This document shows positions 16,179 through 23,485 of a stretch of 37,908 nucleotides of DNA, one piece after another. Made by a program: the position numbers and the translations under genes. A model generated the notes under the pieces. That model saw only the letters and a program-made list of their open reading frames with translations, did no database searches and was not told the origin of the DNA. Source of the stretch: CADEDV01 sp036383515 (GTDB lineage: Bacteria > Bacteroidota > Bacteroidia > Chitinophagales > Chitinophagaceae); contig DASVOE010000024.1 of the NCBI GenBank assembly GCA_036383515.1, positions 1-37,908 of the forward strand, written 5' to 3'. Each line of letters begins with the position of its first letter. Position 1 is the first letter of the stretch.

Positions 16179-17105
16179 ATGGAAAGGAAACAAGCTTCTG
16201 AGCGCAATAAAATACTGGAATATATTTTTTACAGTAATTACTTCTATGGACTTTGCGCAGTCACCTTATCTATTGAAGCAAGTTTACAGCAACGGATACC
16301 ACTGAATGGTTTCCTCTATTTCTTCCTGGTCTTTATTACTACCGTTCTTTATTATAGTTATCCATACGTTCGGGCATGTTCTGTTATAAGCAACAACCTC
16401 CGCACAAACTGGTACACCAGGCATTACGGCCTGATGCGATGGAACCAGGTGGTTTGTATGATAATCTTATTGCTATCAACGATTTTATTCATTACACACT
16501 ATACAAAGGAATTAGTAAGTATGCCGCTGCATCATTGGGTATTGATCTTCATTTTTCCATTGGTTGCTGCCTTTTACTACGGGGTTAATTTTTTATCCGG
16601 GAAATTTAACCTGCGAAAACTTGGCTGTGCAAAACCATTTATCATTGGTTTTACCTGGGCCGGCATGGTTACTATTTATCCTGTTTTATACTATGATAGT
16701 ATACACCAGCTTCGTTTTAAGACTGACTGGATCAGTGTATTACTTTTTTTAAAAAATTTTATGTTTATATCTGTGCTGTGTATCATGTTCGATATTAAAG
16801 ATTATGCCGGTGATTATTTATCCCGGCTCAGCACTTTTGTGGTTAAAATAGGGTTACGTAAAACCCTCTTCAAGATTCTCCTGCCTTTATCGTTCCTCGG
16901 TCTTGCCAGCTTTATTTGTTATGGCTCGTTACATCATTTTAGCACCGGCAAACTTGTGCTGAACATCATTCCGTTTATTTTATTAATAATCGTTAGTATC
17001 TCATTGAAAAAACGAAAACCCTTATTGTATTACCTGGCCGTTATTGACGGCCTTATGGTTGCAAAATCGGTTTGCGGAATTATTGCTATGCAGTATTTCA
17101 GTTGA
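16179..17105 (+). CDS. UbiA-like membrane protein with only the second Asp motif
   Basis: A 308-residue protein with about eight to nine membrane helices and the shape of the UbiA prenyltransferase family. The second aspartate-rich motif is present as DIKDYAGD (Asp205, Asp208, Asp212, the DxxDxxxD pattern) followed by LSRLSTFVVKIGLR, as in UbiA enzymes where it binds the prenyl diphosphate. The first motif (NDxxDxxxD) is absent: the matching loop reads YYSYPYVRA. Many Bacteroidota carry such divergent members of unknown substrate. I chose ATG 16179; the frame is open to a TTG ten codons upstream, which overlaps the region just after the hairpin. It precedes AraC copy 2 by 123 bp. Confidence 0.72.
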   Translation: MERKQASERNKILEYIFYSNYFYGLCAVTLSIEASLQQRIPLNGFLYFFLVFITTVLYYSYPYVRACSVISNNLRTNWYTRHYGLMRWNQVVCMIILLLSTILFITHYTKELVSMPLHHWVLIFIFPLVAAFYYGVNFLSGKFNLRKLGCAKPFIIGFTWAGMVTIYPVLYYDSIHQLRFKTDWISVLLFLKNFMFISVLCIMFDIKDYAGDYLSRLSTFVVKIGLRKTLFKILLPLSFLGLASFICYGSLHHFSTGKLVLNIIPFILLIIVSISLKKRKPLLYYLAVIDGLMVAKSVCGIIAMQYFS

Positions 17106-17228
17106 TCCAGCCAATACTGCGTAAGCCGGACGCATGCCATCGGCTCAAAAAAACTGTCAATCCATATATTTTGTTTTTTAACTTTACCGGGAGCTTTTTA
17201 TTTTGGCCGTGTAAAATTTCAAAGGGAT

Positions 17229-18431
17229 ATGTTTACCCTTTCTGTTTCTGAGAAAATTTTATTTTTCCTGTGTGGGATAGGAATTCTGCAAGGCATCTTA
17301 TTAGCAGGTCTGATATACTTTCATCGCAAAAGTGACAGGGCTGTAAATATTTTCCTGGCACTGTATATATGTTGCACTTCAACAATAATGACCCTGCCTA
17401 TCTCGATGCAGGTAATAGGGTGGCAAAATAGTTTTTTTATTTTGTCTGTTCCATTCCTCACGGGGCCTTTCTTGTATCTGTATATCCGGAGTTTTAAAGA
17501 AACGATTACCTGGCGTAAAGCATTACCTCATTTTATAACTTTTTTTATATTTCTTATCCTCACTTACTGGAATGTATCTGTATTGAACCGTATCTATCCG
17601 GGCTCAAAGCAAGTGCCCCCGGAAGTATTAAACCGTCCTACCACACTTTTCATTACCTATGCAAAACCTATTCAGCAAATCATATATTTTTTCCTCACCC
17701 GCAGGGCGTTACTGTCCTACCAGCGATCTATTCGTCACCTGTTTTCAGAAACCAGCCGTATAGATCTGCAGTGGGCAAAATTCCTGGTAAATGGTTACCT
17801 GGTACTTGTCCTTTCATTCATCGTGATCTTTCCATTGATACTCCGTTATCCCGAATATGTCAGTTCATTATTATTACTCAACATGGTTATCGCCACACCT
17901 TATATTTACGGTGCTACTTACAAAGGCATTTTGCAACCTTCAATCTGGCAAACTCAACCGGGCGTAAATAAAGAATTGATAGAAGAAGAAATTCACCAGG
18001 CAGAGGAAATTGAAACAACTAAAACTGATCCTGAAAAACCAAGGTCAACAAAAACCGGTTTAAGCGAAAGCCGAATTGAATATCTCGTTAAAGGGATATA
18101 TGCACTTATGGAACAGGAAAAAATATACCAGGAAACCGAATTGACGCTGCAACAACTAGCCGGCAAACTCCAGGTTCCTACTTACCAGGTATCACAAACA
18201 CTCAGGGAAGGAATGAAAAAAAATTTTTATGACCTTGTGAATAGTTATCGTGTGGAAGAAGCAAAACGGTTGTTGCTTGATCCAGGGAATAATAATTATA
18301 CTATCCTTTCTGTTGGTTTTGAAGCCGGATTCAATTCAAAGACAACGTTCAATACTGTATTCAAAAAATTTACGGGGCTCACACCAACGGAGTTCAGGGA
18401 TAAAGAGAAGATCATAACTGTGCCCGTCTGA
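17229..18431 (+). CDS. Membrane-anchored AraC-type transcriptional regulator, copy 2
   Basis: A 400-residue paralogue of copies 1 and 3. It has about seven N-terminal membrane helices (first: FFLCGIGILQGILLAGLIYF), the shared RSFKETITWRKALPH and LFSETSRIDLQWAKF loops, a charged linker, then an AraC-type HTH. The recognition region VGFEAGFNSKTTFNTVFKK is identical to copy 1, although the DNA has drifted at many synonymous sites. This implies selection to keep the DNA-binding specificity rather than recent duplication. In contrast to copies 1 and 3, no double-palindrome element lies downstream; a minus-strand small gene follows instead. It may therefore act in trans on the same operators or modulate its paralogues. 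Confidence 0.92.
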   Translation: MFTLSVSEKILFFLCGIGILQGILLAGLIYFHRKSDRAVNIFLALYICCTSTIMTLPISMQVIGWQNSFFILSVPFLTGPFLYLYIRSFKETITWRKALPHFITFFIFLILTYWNVSVLNRIYPGSKQVPPEVLNRPTTLFITYAKPIQQIIYFFLTRRALLSYQRSIRHLFSETSRIDLQWAKFLVNGYLVLVLSFIVIFPLILRYPEYVSSLLLLNMVIATPYIYGATYKGILQPSIWQTQPGVNKELIEEEIHQAEEIETTKTDPEKPRSTKTGLSESRIEYLVKGIYALMEQEKIYQETELTLQQLAGKLQVPTYQVSQTLREGMKKNFYDLVNSYRVEEAKRLLLDPGNNNYTILSVGFEAGFNSKTTFNTVFKKFTGLTPTEFRDKEKIITVPV

Positions 18432-18495
18432 ACATTTATTCTATTCCTGAAGTTTTTGGGATCGCTATTAGTTACACAACTCCAGCATAATGAAA

Positions 18496-18765
18496 TTATG
18501 GATTTTCCCGATCAGGTTTGTTTTTATCATGCTTCCACATGCCATAATTTTTGGTCCATCCCTTCGTTTTGTACCGATACCAAAAATGCAAACCCATTGC
18601 TAAAACAAACAGGAAAAGTAAAATGATCCAAAGTAATTTGCTTCCCCAGAAAAAATAGAATAACAGACCCAGTAAAATATATTTCAAAATCCTGAACCAG
18701 GCTGGTTGCGAATGCTTTGAAAAGGCAACTTCTATTTCCCTTTTTATAATCCTGGTAAATGACAC
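18496..18765 (-). CDS. Small two-helix membrane protein
   Basis: An 89-residue protein on the minus strand between AraC copies 2 and 3. It has a short basic N-terminus, two adjoining hydrophobic helices (about residues 24-41 and 43-62) and a polar C-terminal tail with aromatic residues (WTKNYGMWKHD). The start is GTG at 18765: a stop lies five codons upstream in frame and no ATG is available nearby. I do not recognise the family. It is divergent from AraC copy 3, so the two share the 102-bp spacer as a promoter region. Its being coding rests on the sensible membrane-protein composition and lack of any competing gene. Confidence 0.65.
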   Translation of the reverse strand: MSFTRIIKREIEVAFSKHSQPAWFRILKYILLGLLFYFFWGSKLLWIILLFLFVLAMGLHFWYRYKTKGWTKNYGMWKHDKNKPDRENP

Positions 18766-18867
18766 TGGCTGGTGATTAGGTCAATAGTAATCCGGCATAA
18801 AGGTCATACATTTTATTATATCTTCGTTCGGAGTATATGCTTTTAATCCTTCAATAAGAGGAGTAGT

Positions 18868-20064
18868 ATGTATATCCTTTCTATTTCTGAAAACATGCTT
18901 TTGTTTATTTCGGGTTTTGGAATACTACAGGGTGTTCTTTTAGCGGCACTGTTATATTTTCATCCTAAATGCGACAGGTCTGTAACTACTTTTCTTGCAT
19001 TTTTTATTTTATTTGTCAGTATCCCGATCCTTATTCCCGTTGGGCAGCACCTGTTTTCGTGGCAGTTTATAATTTTCGTTGATCCTTTTACTGTGCTCAT
19101 CGGGCCTTTTTTATACCTGTATGTCCGAAGTTTCAAAGAAGTGATCACCTGGCAAAAAGCCTGGCCTCACTTTATCATTTTCCTGATCTATCTTTTAATT
19201 GATTACTGGCTTTATGCAGAGGTCGGAAGTAAGTATCCTCTGTCACAAACAGTTCCTCCGGAAGTCACCAGGCATCCCCTGTCTTTTATACCGGTGAGTA
19301 TACGGCTATTACAACGGGTACTGTATTATTTTCTATCGCTGAAACAACTCAAATCATACCAGCGATCTATAGGTCATTTTTTTTCAGAAACAAGCCGCAT
19401 CAATCTTAACTGGGTCAAATGGCTCATCAACGGTTACCTTCTTTTAGTGCTTATTACCATTATCTTCTATTCTTTGATATTAAAGTATCCCCAACATTTT
19501 AATAATTGGGTGCTCCTGATAGGTGTGTTTGTATCGGTATATATTTATATAGCTTTTTTTAAAGGGATCACCCAGCCCACGTTATGGCAATTACAGCCGG
19601 GCAAGAATAAAGAAAAAATAGAAGCGGAAATAAAAGAGGCAGATAGTATTGAACAAGGACAGGGTGGGAAAAACATGTCCAGGAAAACCGGGTTGAGTAA
19701 AAGTAAAATCGAGGAGATAGTTGGCAAAATTATTTCCATCATGGAATCAGAAAAGATTTACCAGGAAACAGAACTTACCCTGACGCAAATGGCCACACGG
19801 CTTCAACTGCCTTCACATCATTTATCCCAGGCAATCAATGAGGGGTTAAAGAAAAACTTCTATGATCTTGTCAATGGCTACCGGGTAGAAGAAGCCAAAC
19901 GTTTGTTATTGGATACACGGAATAGCAATTACACCATTCTTTCGATTGGCTTTGAAGCAGGCTTCAATTCCAAGACCACATTCAATACAGTGTTTAAAAA
20001 ATTTACCGGTCTTACTCCCACGGAATACCGGGATAAGCAAAAAATACCTGTTACTGTTACCTGA
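18868..20064 (+). CDS. Membrane-anchored AraC-type transcriptional regulator, copy 3
   Basis: A 398-residue paralogue of copies 1 and 2, with about seven membrane helices (first: LLFISGFGILQGVLLAALLYF), a charged linker and a C-terminal AraC-type HTH. The recognition region (GFEAGFNSKTTFNTVFKK then FTGLTPTEYRDK) matches the other copies; copy 3 has Ile for Val just before it. The start ATG is preceded by AGAGGAG, a good Shine-Dalgarno for this group. A single GTTCGG half-site lies at 18826-18831 in its own promoter region, which might allow autoregulation. Downstream are the double-palindrome operator and the efflux operon, its likely target. Confidence 0.92.
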   Translation: MYILSISENMLLFISGFGILQGVLLAALLYFHPKCDRSVTTFLAFFILFVSIPILIPVGQHLFSWQFIIFVDPFTVLIGPFLYLYVRSFKEVITWQKAWPHFIIFLIYLLIDYWLYAEVGSKYPLSQTVPPEVTRHPLSFIPVSIRLLQRVLYYFLSLKQLKSYQRSIGHFFSETSRINLNWVKWLINGYLLLVLITIIFYSLILKYPQHFNNWVLLIGVFVSVYIYIAFFKGITQPTLWQLQPGKNKEKIEAEIKEADSIEQGQGGKNMSRKTGLSKSKIEEIVGKIISIMESEKIYQETELTLTQMATRLQLPSHHLSQAINEGLKKNFYDLVNGYRVEEAKRLLLDTRNSNYTILSIGFEAGFNSKTTFNTVFKKFTGLTPTEYRDKQKIPVTVT

Positions 20065-20173
20065 TATTTTCTTTATGAAAGGGCAAATAGTACGGAATTA
20101 TTAAACCGAACGCTATTTTCTTCCTGGTGTTCATCATTTCTTTTTTGATTCAAACTCATATGGTTGCGTAGTT

Positions 20174-20243
20174 CGGACGTTCGGATTTTTAAACCCGAAC
20201 CACTACCCGCCTGTTAACTCCGTTCGGATTGCCAAATCCGAAC
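20174..20243 (+). promoter_or_regulatory. Double-palindrome operator upstream of the TolC/RND operon
   Basis: Two perfect dyads GTTCGG-N10-CCGAAC: arms at 20179-20184 and 20195-20200, and at 20222-20227 and 20238-20243. The second extends to GTTCGGAT-N6-ATCCGAAC. Left arms are 43 bp apart. An extra half-site, GTTCGGAC at 20171-20178, abuts the first dyad in direct orientation. Spacing, leading block and middle block match the copy before the DUF4136 gene. It overlaps an in-frame TTG at 20229, ruling that out as the TolC start. Confidence 0.78.
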
Positions 20244-20264
20244 CGTATCGCCTTTTCACCGATG

Positions 20265-20272
20265 CATTTTTG
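20265..20272 (+). promoter_or_regulatory. Candidate -7 region for the TolC/RND operon
   Basis: CATTTTTG is one mismatch from TAnnTTTG. It falls at the same distance from the second palindrome (within 1 bp) as the -7-like box before the DUF4136 gene and lies 51 bp before the preferred TolC ATG. Confidence 0.4.
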
Positions 20273-20315
20273 TGTTGCGATTAAAAAAATTAAATCAAAA
20301 ATCAACAACACAATT

Positions 20316-21674
20316 ATGAGCAAAAGATTAAAGTGGTTACTGAAGCTGACGATCCCGGTGCTCTATTTACTGGTAGCACACAGGTCAATAGGTCAATCAG
20401 CCCCACTCAACCTCAAAGAAGCAATTACCATTGCTTTAACGAACAATCATTCAGTAAGGGCTGACAGCCTCAACATTTCCATTACCAATGAAAAAAATAA
20501 GCAACTCGCCGGGCTTTACCGGCCGCAGGTAAATTATTCAAGTGGCATAGAATACAATCCTGCCATAGCATCCCAGCTGCTTCCCGGAAGCATCGTAGGA
20601 CAACCCAATAAAGATTTGGTACCTGTACAGTTTGGTACCCGCTACAGCATGAAAAGCGGTATTGAAGTAACACAAACCATTTATCGCAAAGATCTTCTGA
20701 TACAGATGAGAGGCGCCGGATTGCAAACCAGCATTGCCAAAACAAAATATAGCCTCTCCAAAGAAGAGTTACTGTACCAGGTGGCTACGATGTATTATTC
20801 GCTGCAAACAAATGCAGAAACCATCCGCACTACCCATTTTGATTATGTGAACATGAAAGATGTGCTGAGGATCGCTAAAGCACAATTTGAAAATGGCATA
20901 TTAAAAAGAATTGACTATGAGTCATTAGAGATCAATGTAGCTAATACGTTATCCAAATTAAATCAACTTCAAACGCAATACAATGATCAACTTGCTTATT
21001 TTAATTATTTACTCGGTCTTCCGGCTTCCACTGAAACTGTTATTAATGATAGTATCTCCCAGGACTTATATACTCCTGAAAGTGGTAACCCTCTTTTGCA
21101 GAGAGAAGATATCCGTTTATCGTCTCAGATGATTGATGCAAAAGAAATTGAACTGAAAAGTATTCATGCAGAAAAAAAGCCGGCGCTGAGTTCTTATTTC
21201 AGGTACAACTATCAATCTCAGTTCAATGAACCAGGAAAAGCTTTTAATAGTGATTATCTCTATAACACTGCTACGGTAGGAATAGCTGTAACCATTCCCA
21301 TTTTCGATGGCAACCGCAGAAAGAGCCGCATCAATGCAGCCAGGACCGAACTGGAACAATTGAAACTGAAAAGCCAGCACCAACAGGAGCAGGCTACTAT
21401 GGAACTCTTCAGCGCTAATGGCACACTGAAGAATAACCGGGAAGAATATGTGATTACAAAGAAAAACCTCGAACTGGCATCCAATGTTTTCAATTCAAGA
21501 AAAGCGCTGTATACAGAAGGCGTATCAACGCTTATGGAATTACTCGATGCCGAAAGAGAACTCAGCCAGGCAAGAAGCCAGCACCTGCAGGCACAGATCA
21601 ATGTACAAACCGGCCGCCTGGATGTATACAAAGCAAACGGAACATTATTAACCGACTTTTTAAAATCACTATAG
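20316..21674 (+). CDS. TolC-like outer membrane efflux protein
   Basis: A 452-residue outer-membrane channel of the TolC/OEP family, the outer component of the tripartite pump encoded downstream. It has a signal peptide ending near HRSIGQS, then the family start LNLKEAITIALTNNHSVRAD. Long amphipathic helical repeats follow (two OEP repeats, the second opening near VGIAVTIPIFDGNRRKSRINAA), with the typical helix ELLDAERELSQARSQHLQAQ near the end. I chose ATG 20316: an open in-frame stretch reaches a TTG at 20229, but that lies inside the operator and upstream of the -7-like box. It is the first gene of an operon reaching to about 29825. A micro-ORF starts one base after its stop. Confidence 0.92.
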   Translation: MSKRLKWLLKLTIPVLYLLVAHRSIGQSAPLNLKEAITIALTNNHSVRADSLNISITNEKNKQLAGLYRPQVNYSSGIEYNPAIASQLLPGSIVGQPNKDLVPVQFGTRYSMKSGIEVTQTIYRKDLLIQMRGAGLQTSIAKTKYSLSKEELLYQVATMYYSLQTNAETIRTTHFDYVNMKDVLRIAKAQFENGILKRIDYESLEINVANTLSKLNQLQTQYNDQLAYFNYLLGLPASTETVINDSISQDLYTPESGNPLLQREDIRLSSQMIDAKEIELKSIHAEKKPALSSYFRYNYQSQFNEPGKAFNSDYLYNTATVGIAVTIPIFDGNRRKSRINAARTELEQLKLKSQHQQEQATMELFSANGTLKNNREEYVITKKNLELASNVFNSRKALYTEGVSTLMELLDAERELSQARSQHLQAQINVQTGRLDVYKANGTLLTDFLKSL

Positions 21675-21675
21675 C

Positions 21676-21825
21676 ATGAAAAAGATAATACTACGGGTAA
21701 CCGAGTCAGCGCTGGCCATTGATCTTATTGATGTAGTGCTGGCAGCCATCAGGCCCCAGGATTATGCTTCAGAAAACATATACCTGAAAACCATGAACGG
21801 AACAATAAATATTTGTCTTTCATAA
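21676..21825 (+). CDS. Putative 49-residue micro-ORF between tolC-like and PepSY-like genes
   Basis: An ATG one base after the TolC-like stop opens 49 codons that fill the gap before the next gene (22 bp away). The start reads MKKIILRVTESALAIDLID and the end GTINICLS. Codon choice looks like that of its neighbours, and the tight spacing suggests translational coupling. It has no signal peptide or membrane segment and no family I recognise. It could equally be the remnant of a longer gene or fortuitous. The mixed hydrophobic/acidic composition would suit a small helical protein. Confidence 0.35.
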   Translation: MKKIILRVTESALAIDLIDVVLAAIRPQDYASENIYLKTMNGTINICLS

Positions 21826-21847
21826 TAACAAAACTAAAAACATAAAC

Positions 21848-22288
21848 ATGAAAAAAATAATGATACTACTGGCAGTGATGTTAGCATGTGCAATAAATAT
21901 GCTGGCCAGTGCTGAAGAACCCGATCAGCAGATCATCAATGCATTTAAAAAAGAGTTTGCCGCTGCACAGGATGTAACCTGGAGCCTGGCTAACAAATAT
22001 TACCGGGCGGATTTTGAATTTAACGGGGAAAGAGTTTTTGCGTTTTACAGATCAAACGGAGAACTGTATTGCGTAGGCCGCTACATACTTTCCACGCAAC
22101 TGCCTTATTACCTCCAAAAAAACCTGAAAAAGGAATATGCCGATTACTGGATCACCGACCTGTTCGAGATTTCGGGTGAGAATGGAACAAAGTATTATGT
22201 CGCCCTGAAAAAAGGAGACAATAACATCATTCTGGAATCAGGTGATAACATTAACTGGGAATTATTTCACAAATACAAAAACGATTAA
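21848..22288 (+). CDS. PepSY-like secreted protein
   Basis: A 146-residue exported protein with a signal peptide ending near MLASAEE. The mature region has the pattern of the PepSY-like (beta-lactamase-inhibitor-like) Bacteroidota family: a helix INAFKKEFAAAQDVTW, then paired strands YYRADFEFNGERVFAFY and GELYCVGRYI, repeated once more as a second half (LQKNLKKEYADYW, then a strand KYYVALKKGD). Such proteins are periplasmic and of unknown function, often next to regulatory or envelope-stress genes. Here it lies inside an efflux operon, 33 bp before the adaptor gene, so it may sense or bind a pump substrate, which is inference only. Confidence 0.8.
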   Translation: MKKIMILLAVMLACAINMLASAEEPDQQIINAFKKEFAAAQDVTWSLANKYYRADFEFNGERVFAFYRSNGELYCVGRYILSTQLPYYLQKNLKKEYADYWITDLFEISGENGTKYYVALKKGDNNIILESGDNINWELFHKYKND

Positions 22289-22321
22289 TAATAAACATCA
22301 ACAAATAAAAAATCAACTGAA

Positions 22322-23374
22322 ATGAAAAAGAAAATAGTATTCATAATTATCTCCTTACTTATCGTTGTGAGTATCGGAATGGTATTAGCCAACAACAAAG
22401 CAAAAATTGATAAAGCCGCAAAACCGGAAAAAGAAATTCCTGTAATACCTGTAAAAGTATACGATGTGAAGGAAGATTCTTTTACTACTTCGTTTACTAT
22501 TAACGGAACAACCATCCCGGCGAAAGAAGTGAAGATAGCATCAGAAGTGCAGGGCAAGCTCGTCAGTTTGTATATCAACAACGGGGATTTCGTAAAGGCA
22601 GGCCAGGTGATCGCTGTATTGGACGCATCTGTTTATAGTGTTCAATTGAGCAGCATTGAAGCCTCCATTGCTAAAGCAAAACTCGACCTGGCACGATATA
22701 CTAACCTGATACAAATGGGTGGCGCTACACCGATGCAGGCAGAAAATGTTCAGCTTACTATCAATTCCTTACTGGCTGAAAAAAAACAAGTGCTTGAACA
22801 AATGGCCCACATGCAGATAAGAGCTCCCTTCAGTGGTAAGATTGAAAATGTAGCGGTTGAACTGGGTTCATTTGTTACCTATGGCACAGTGCTTAGCCAG
22901 CTGATCGATAACAGTAATTTAAAAATAAACATTTATCTGTCGGAGCAGGAAGCATTCAAAGTAGAAACAGGGCAGGAGGTAGTCATCAGCAGCGTTGTTC
23001 TCACGCAACCTAAACCAGGAAAGATCACAATGATCAGTGATAAGGCCGATGCATCAGGAAAATTTTTAACTGAAGTAAGTTTTCCCAACAATGACAACGA
23101 AAAACTAAAAGCAGGTATACTGGCAGATGTTCATTTTTCAATGGAGGCTACTGAAACAGGTTTGTCCATTCCTGTCAGTGCATTACTGACGAGTGCAAAA
23201 GAAGCGAAAGTATATGTGGTTAAACTGGATAAAGCAGAACTGCGTAGTATCAAAACGGGGATCGTAACTGCTGATAAAATACAGGTGCTGCAAGGTTTAC
23301 AGGCAGGTGACCAGGTAGTAATATCTGGCCAGTTGAACCTGGAAAATGGTACCGCTATTTCAATAAATAAATAA
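22322..23374 (+). CDS. RND efflux periplasmic adaptor (HlyD/MFP family)
   Basis: A 350-residue membrane-fusion protein linking the RND pump to the TolC-like channel. An N-terminal hydrophobic anchor (KIVFIIISLLIVVSIGMVL) has no lipobox cysteine, so it should stay membrane-anchored. The first lipoyl half-motif is VQGKLVSLYINNGDFVKAGQVIAVLD, split as usual by a short helical hairpin (about residues 105-165). The second half follows in IRAPFSGKIENVAVELGSFV. Beta-barrel and membrane-proximal domains end in LQAGDQVVISGQLNLENG. The hairpin is short compared with AcrA-like adaptors, which is common in this phylum. It precedes the pump gene by 111 bp containing a strong hairpin. Confidence 0.93.
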   Translation: MKKKIVFIIISLLIVVSIGMVLANNKAKIDKAAKPEKEIPVIPVKVYDVKEDSFTTSFTINGTTIPAKEVKIASEVQGKLVSLYINNGDFVKAGQVIAVLDASVYSVQLSSIEASIAKAKLDLARYTNLIQMGGATPMQAENVQLTINSLLAEKKQVLEQMAHMQIRAPFSGKIENVAVELGSFVTYGTVLSQLIDNSNLKINIYLSEQEAFKVETGQEVVISSVVLTQPKPGKITMISDKADASGKFLTEVSFPNNDNEKLKAGILADVHFSMEATETGLSIPVSALLTSAKEAKVYVVKLDKAELRSIKTGIVTADKIQVLQGLQAGDQVVISGQLNLENGTAISINK

Positions 23375-23442
23375 AGTGGTGAATAGTGATCGGGGATAGT
23401 GAAATATCAGTGGTGAGAATATTTACTCACCACTGGCCACTT
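23374..23442 (+). repeat. Intercistronic hairpin element between adaptor and pump genes
   Basis: CAGTGGTGAG (23408-23417) and CTCACCACTG (23426-23435) form a perfect 10-bp stem with an AT-rich 8-nt loop. AAGTGG (23374-23379) can pair with CCACTT (23437-23442) as an outer stem. The interval also contains repeated GTGATC/ATAGTGA-type words. There is no T-tract, so it is more likely an RNA-stability or regulatory structure than a full terminator. Confidence 0.6.
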
Positions 23443-23485
23443 ACCATTTATAAAATCAGAATAAAAAAAGTATAAAATTAAAAAT

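Noticed and set aside
18826..18831. Single GTTCGG upstream of AraC copy 3 as a full operator
   Set aside because: No matching CCGAAC arm at the N10 distance; a 6-bp word is expected by chance, so it is mentioned only as a possible half-site.
20229..20315. In-frame TTG extension of the TolC-like gene
   Set aside because: It starts inside the second operator palindrome and upstream of the -7-like box. The 29 codons lack signal-peptide character, and ATG 20316 gives a normal signal peptide.
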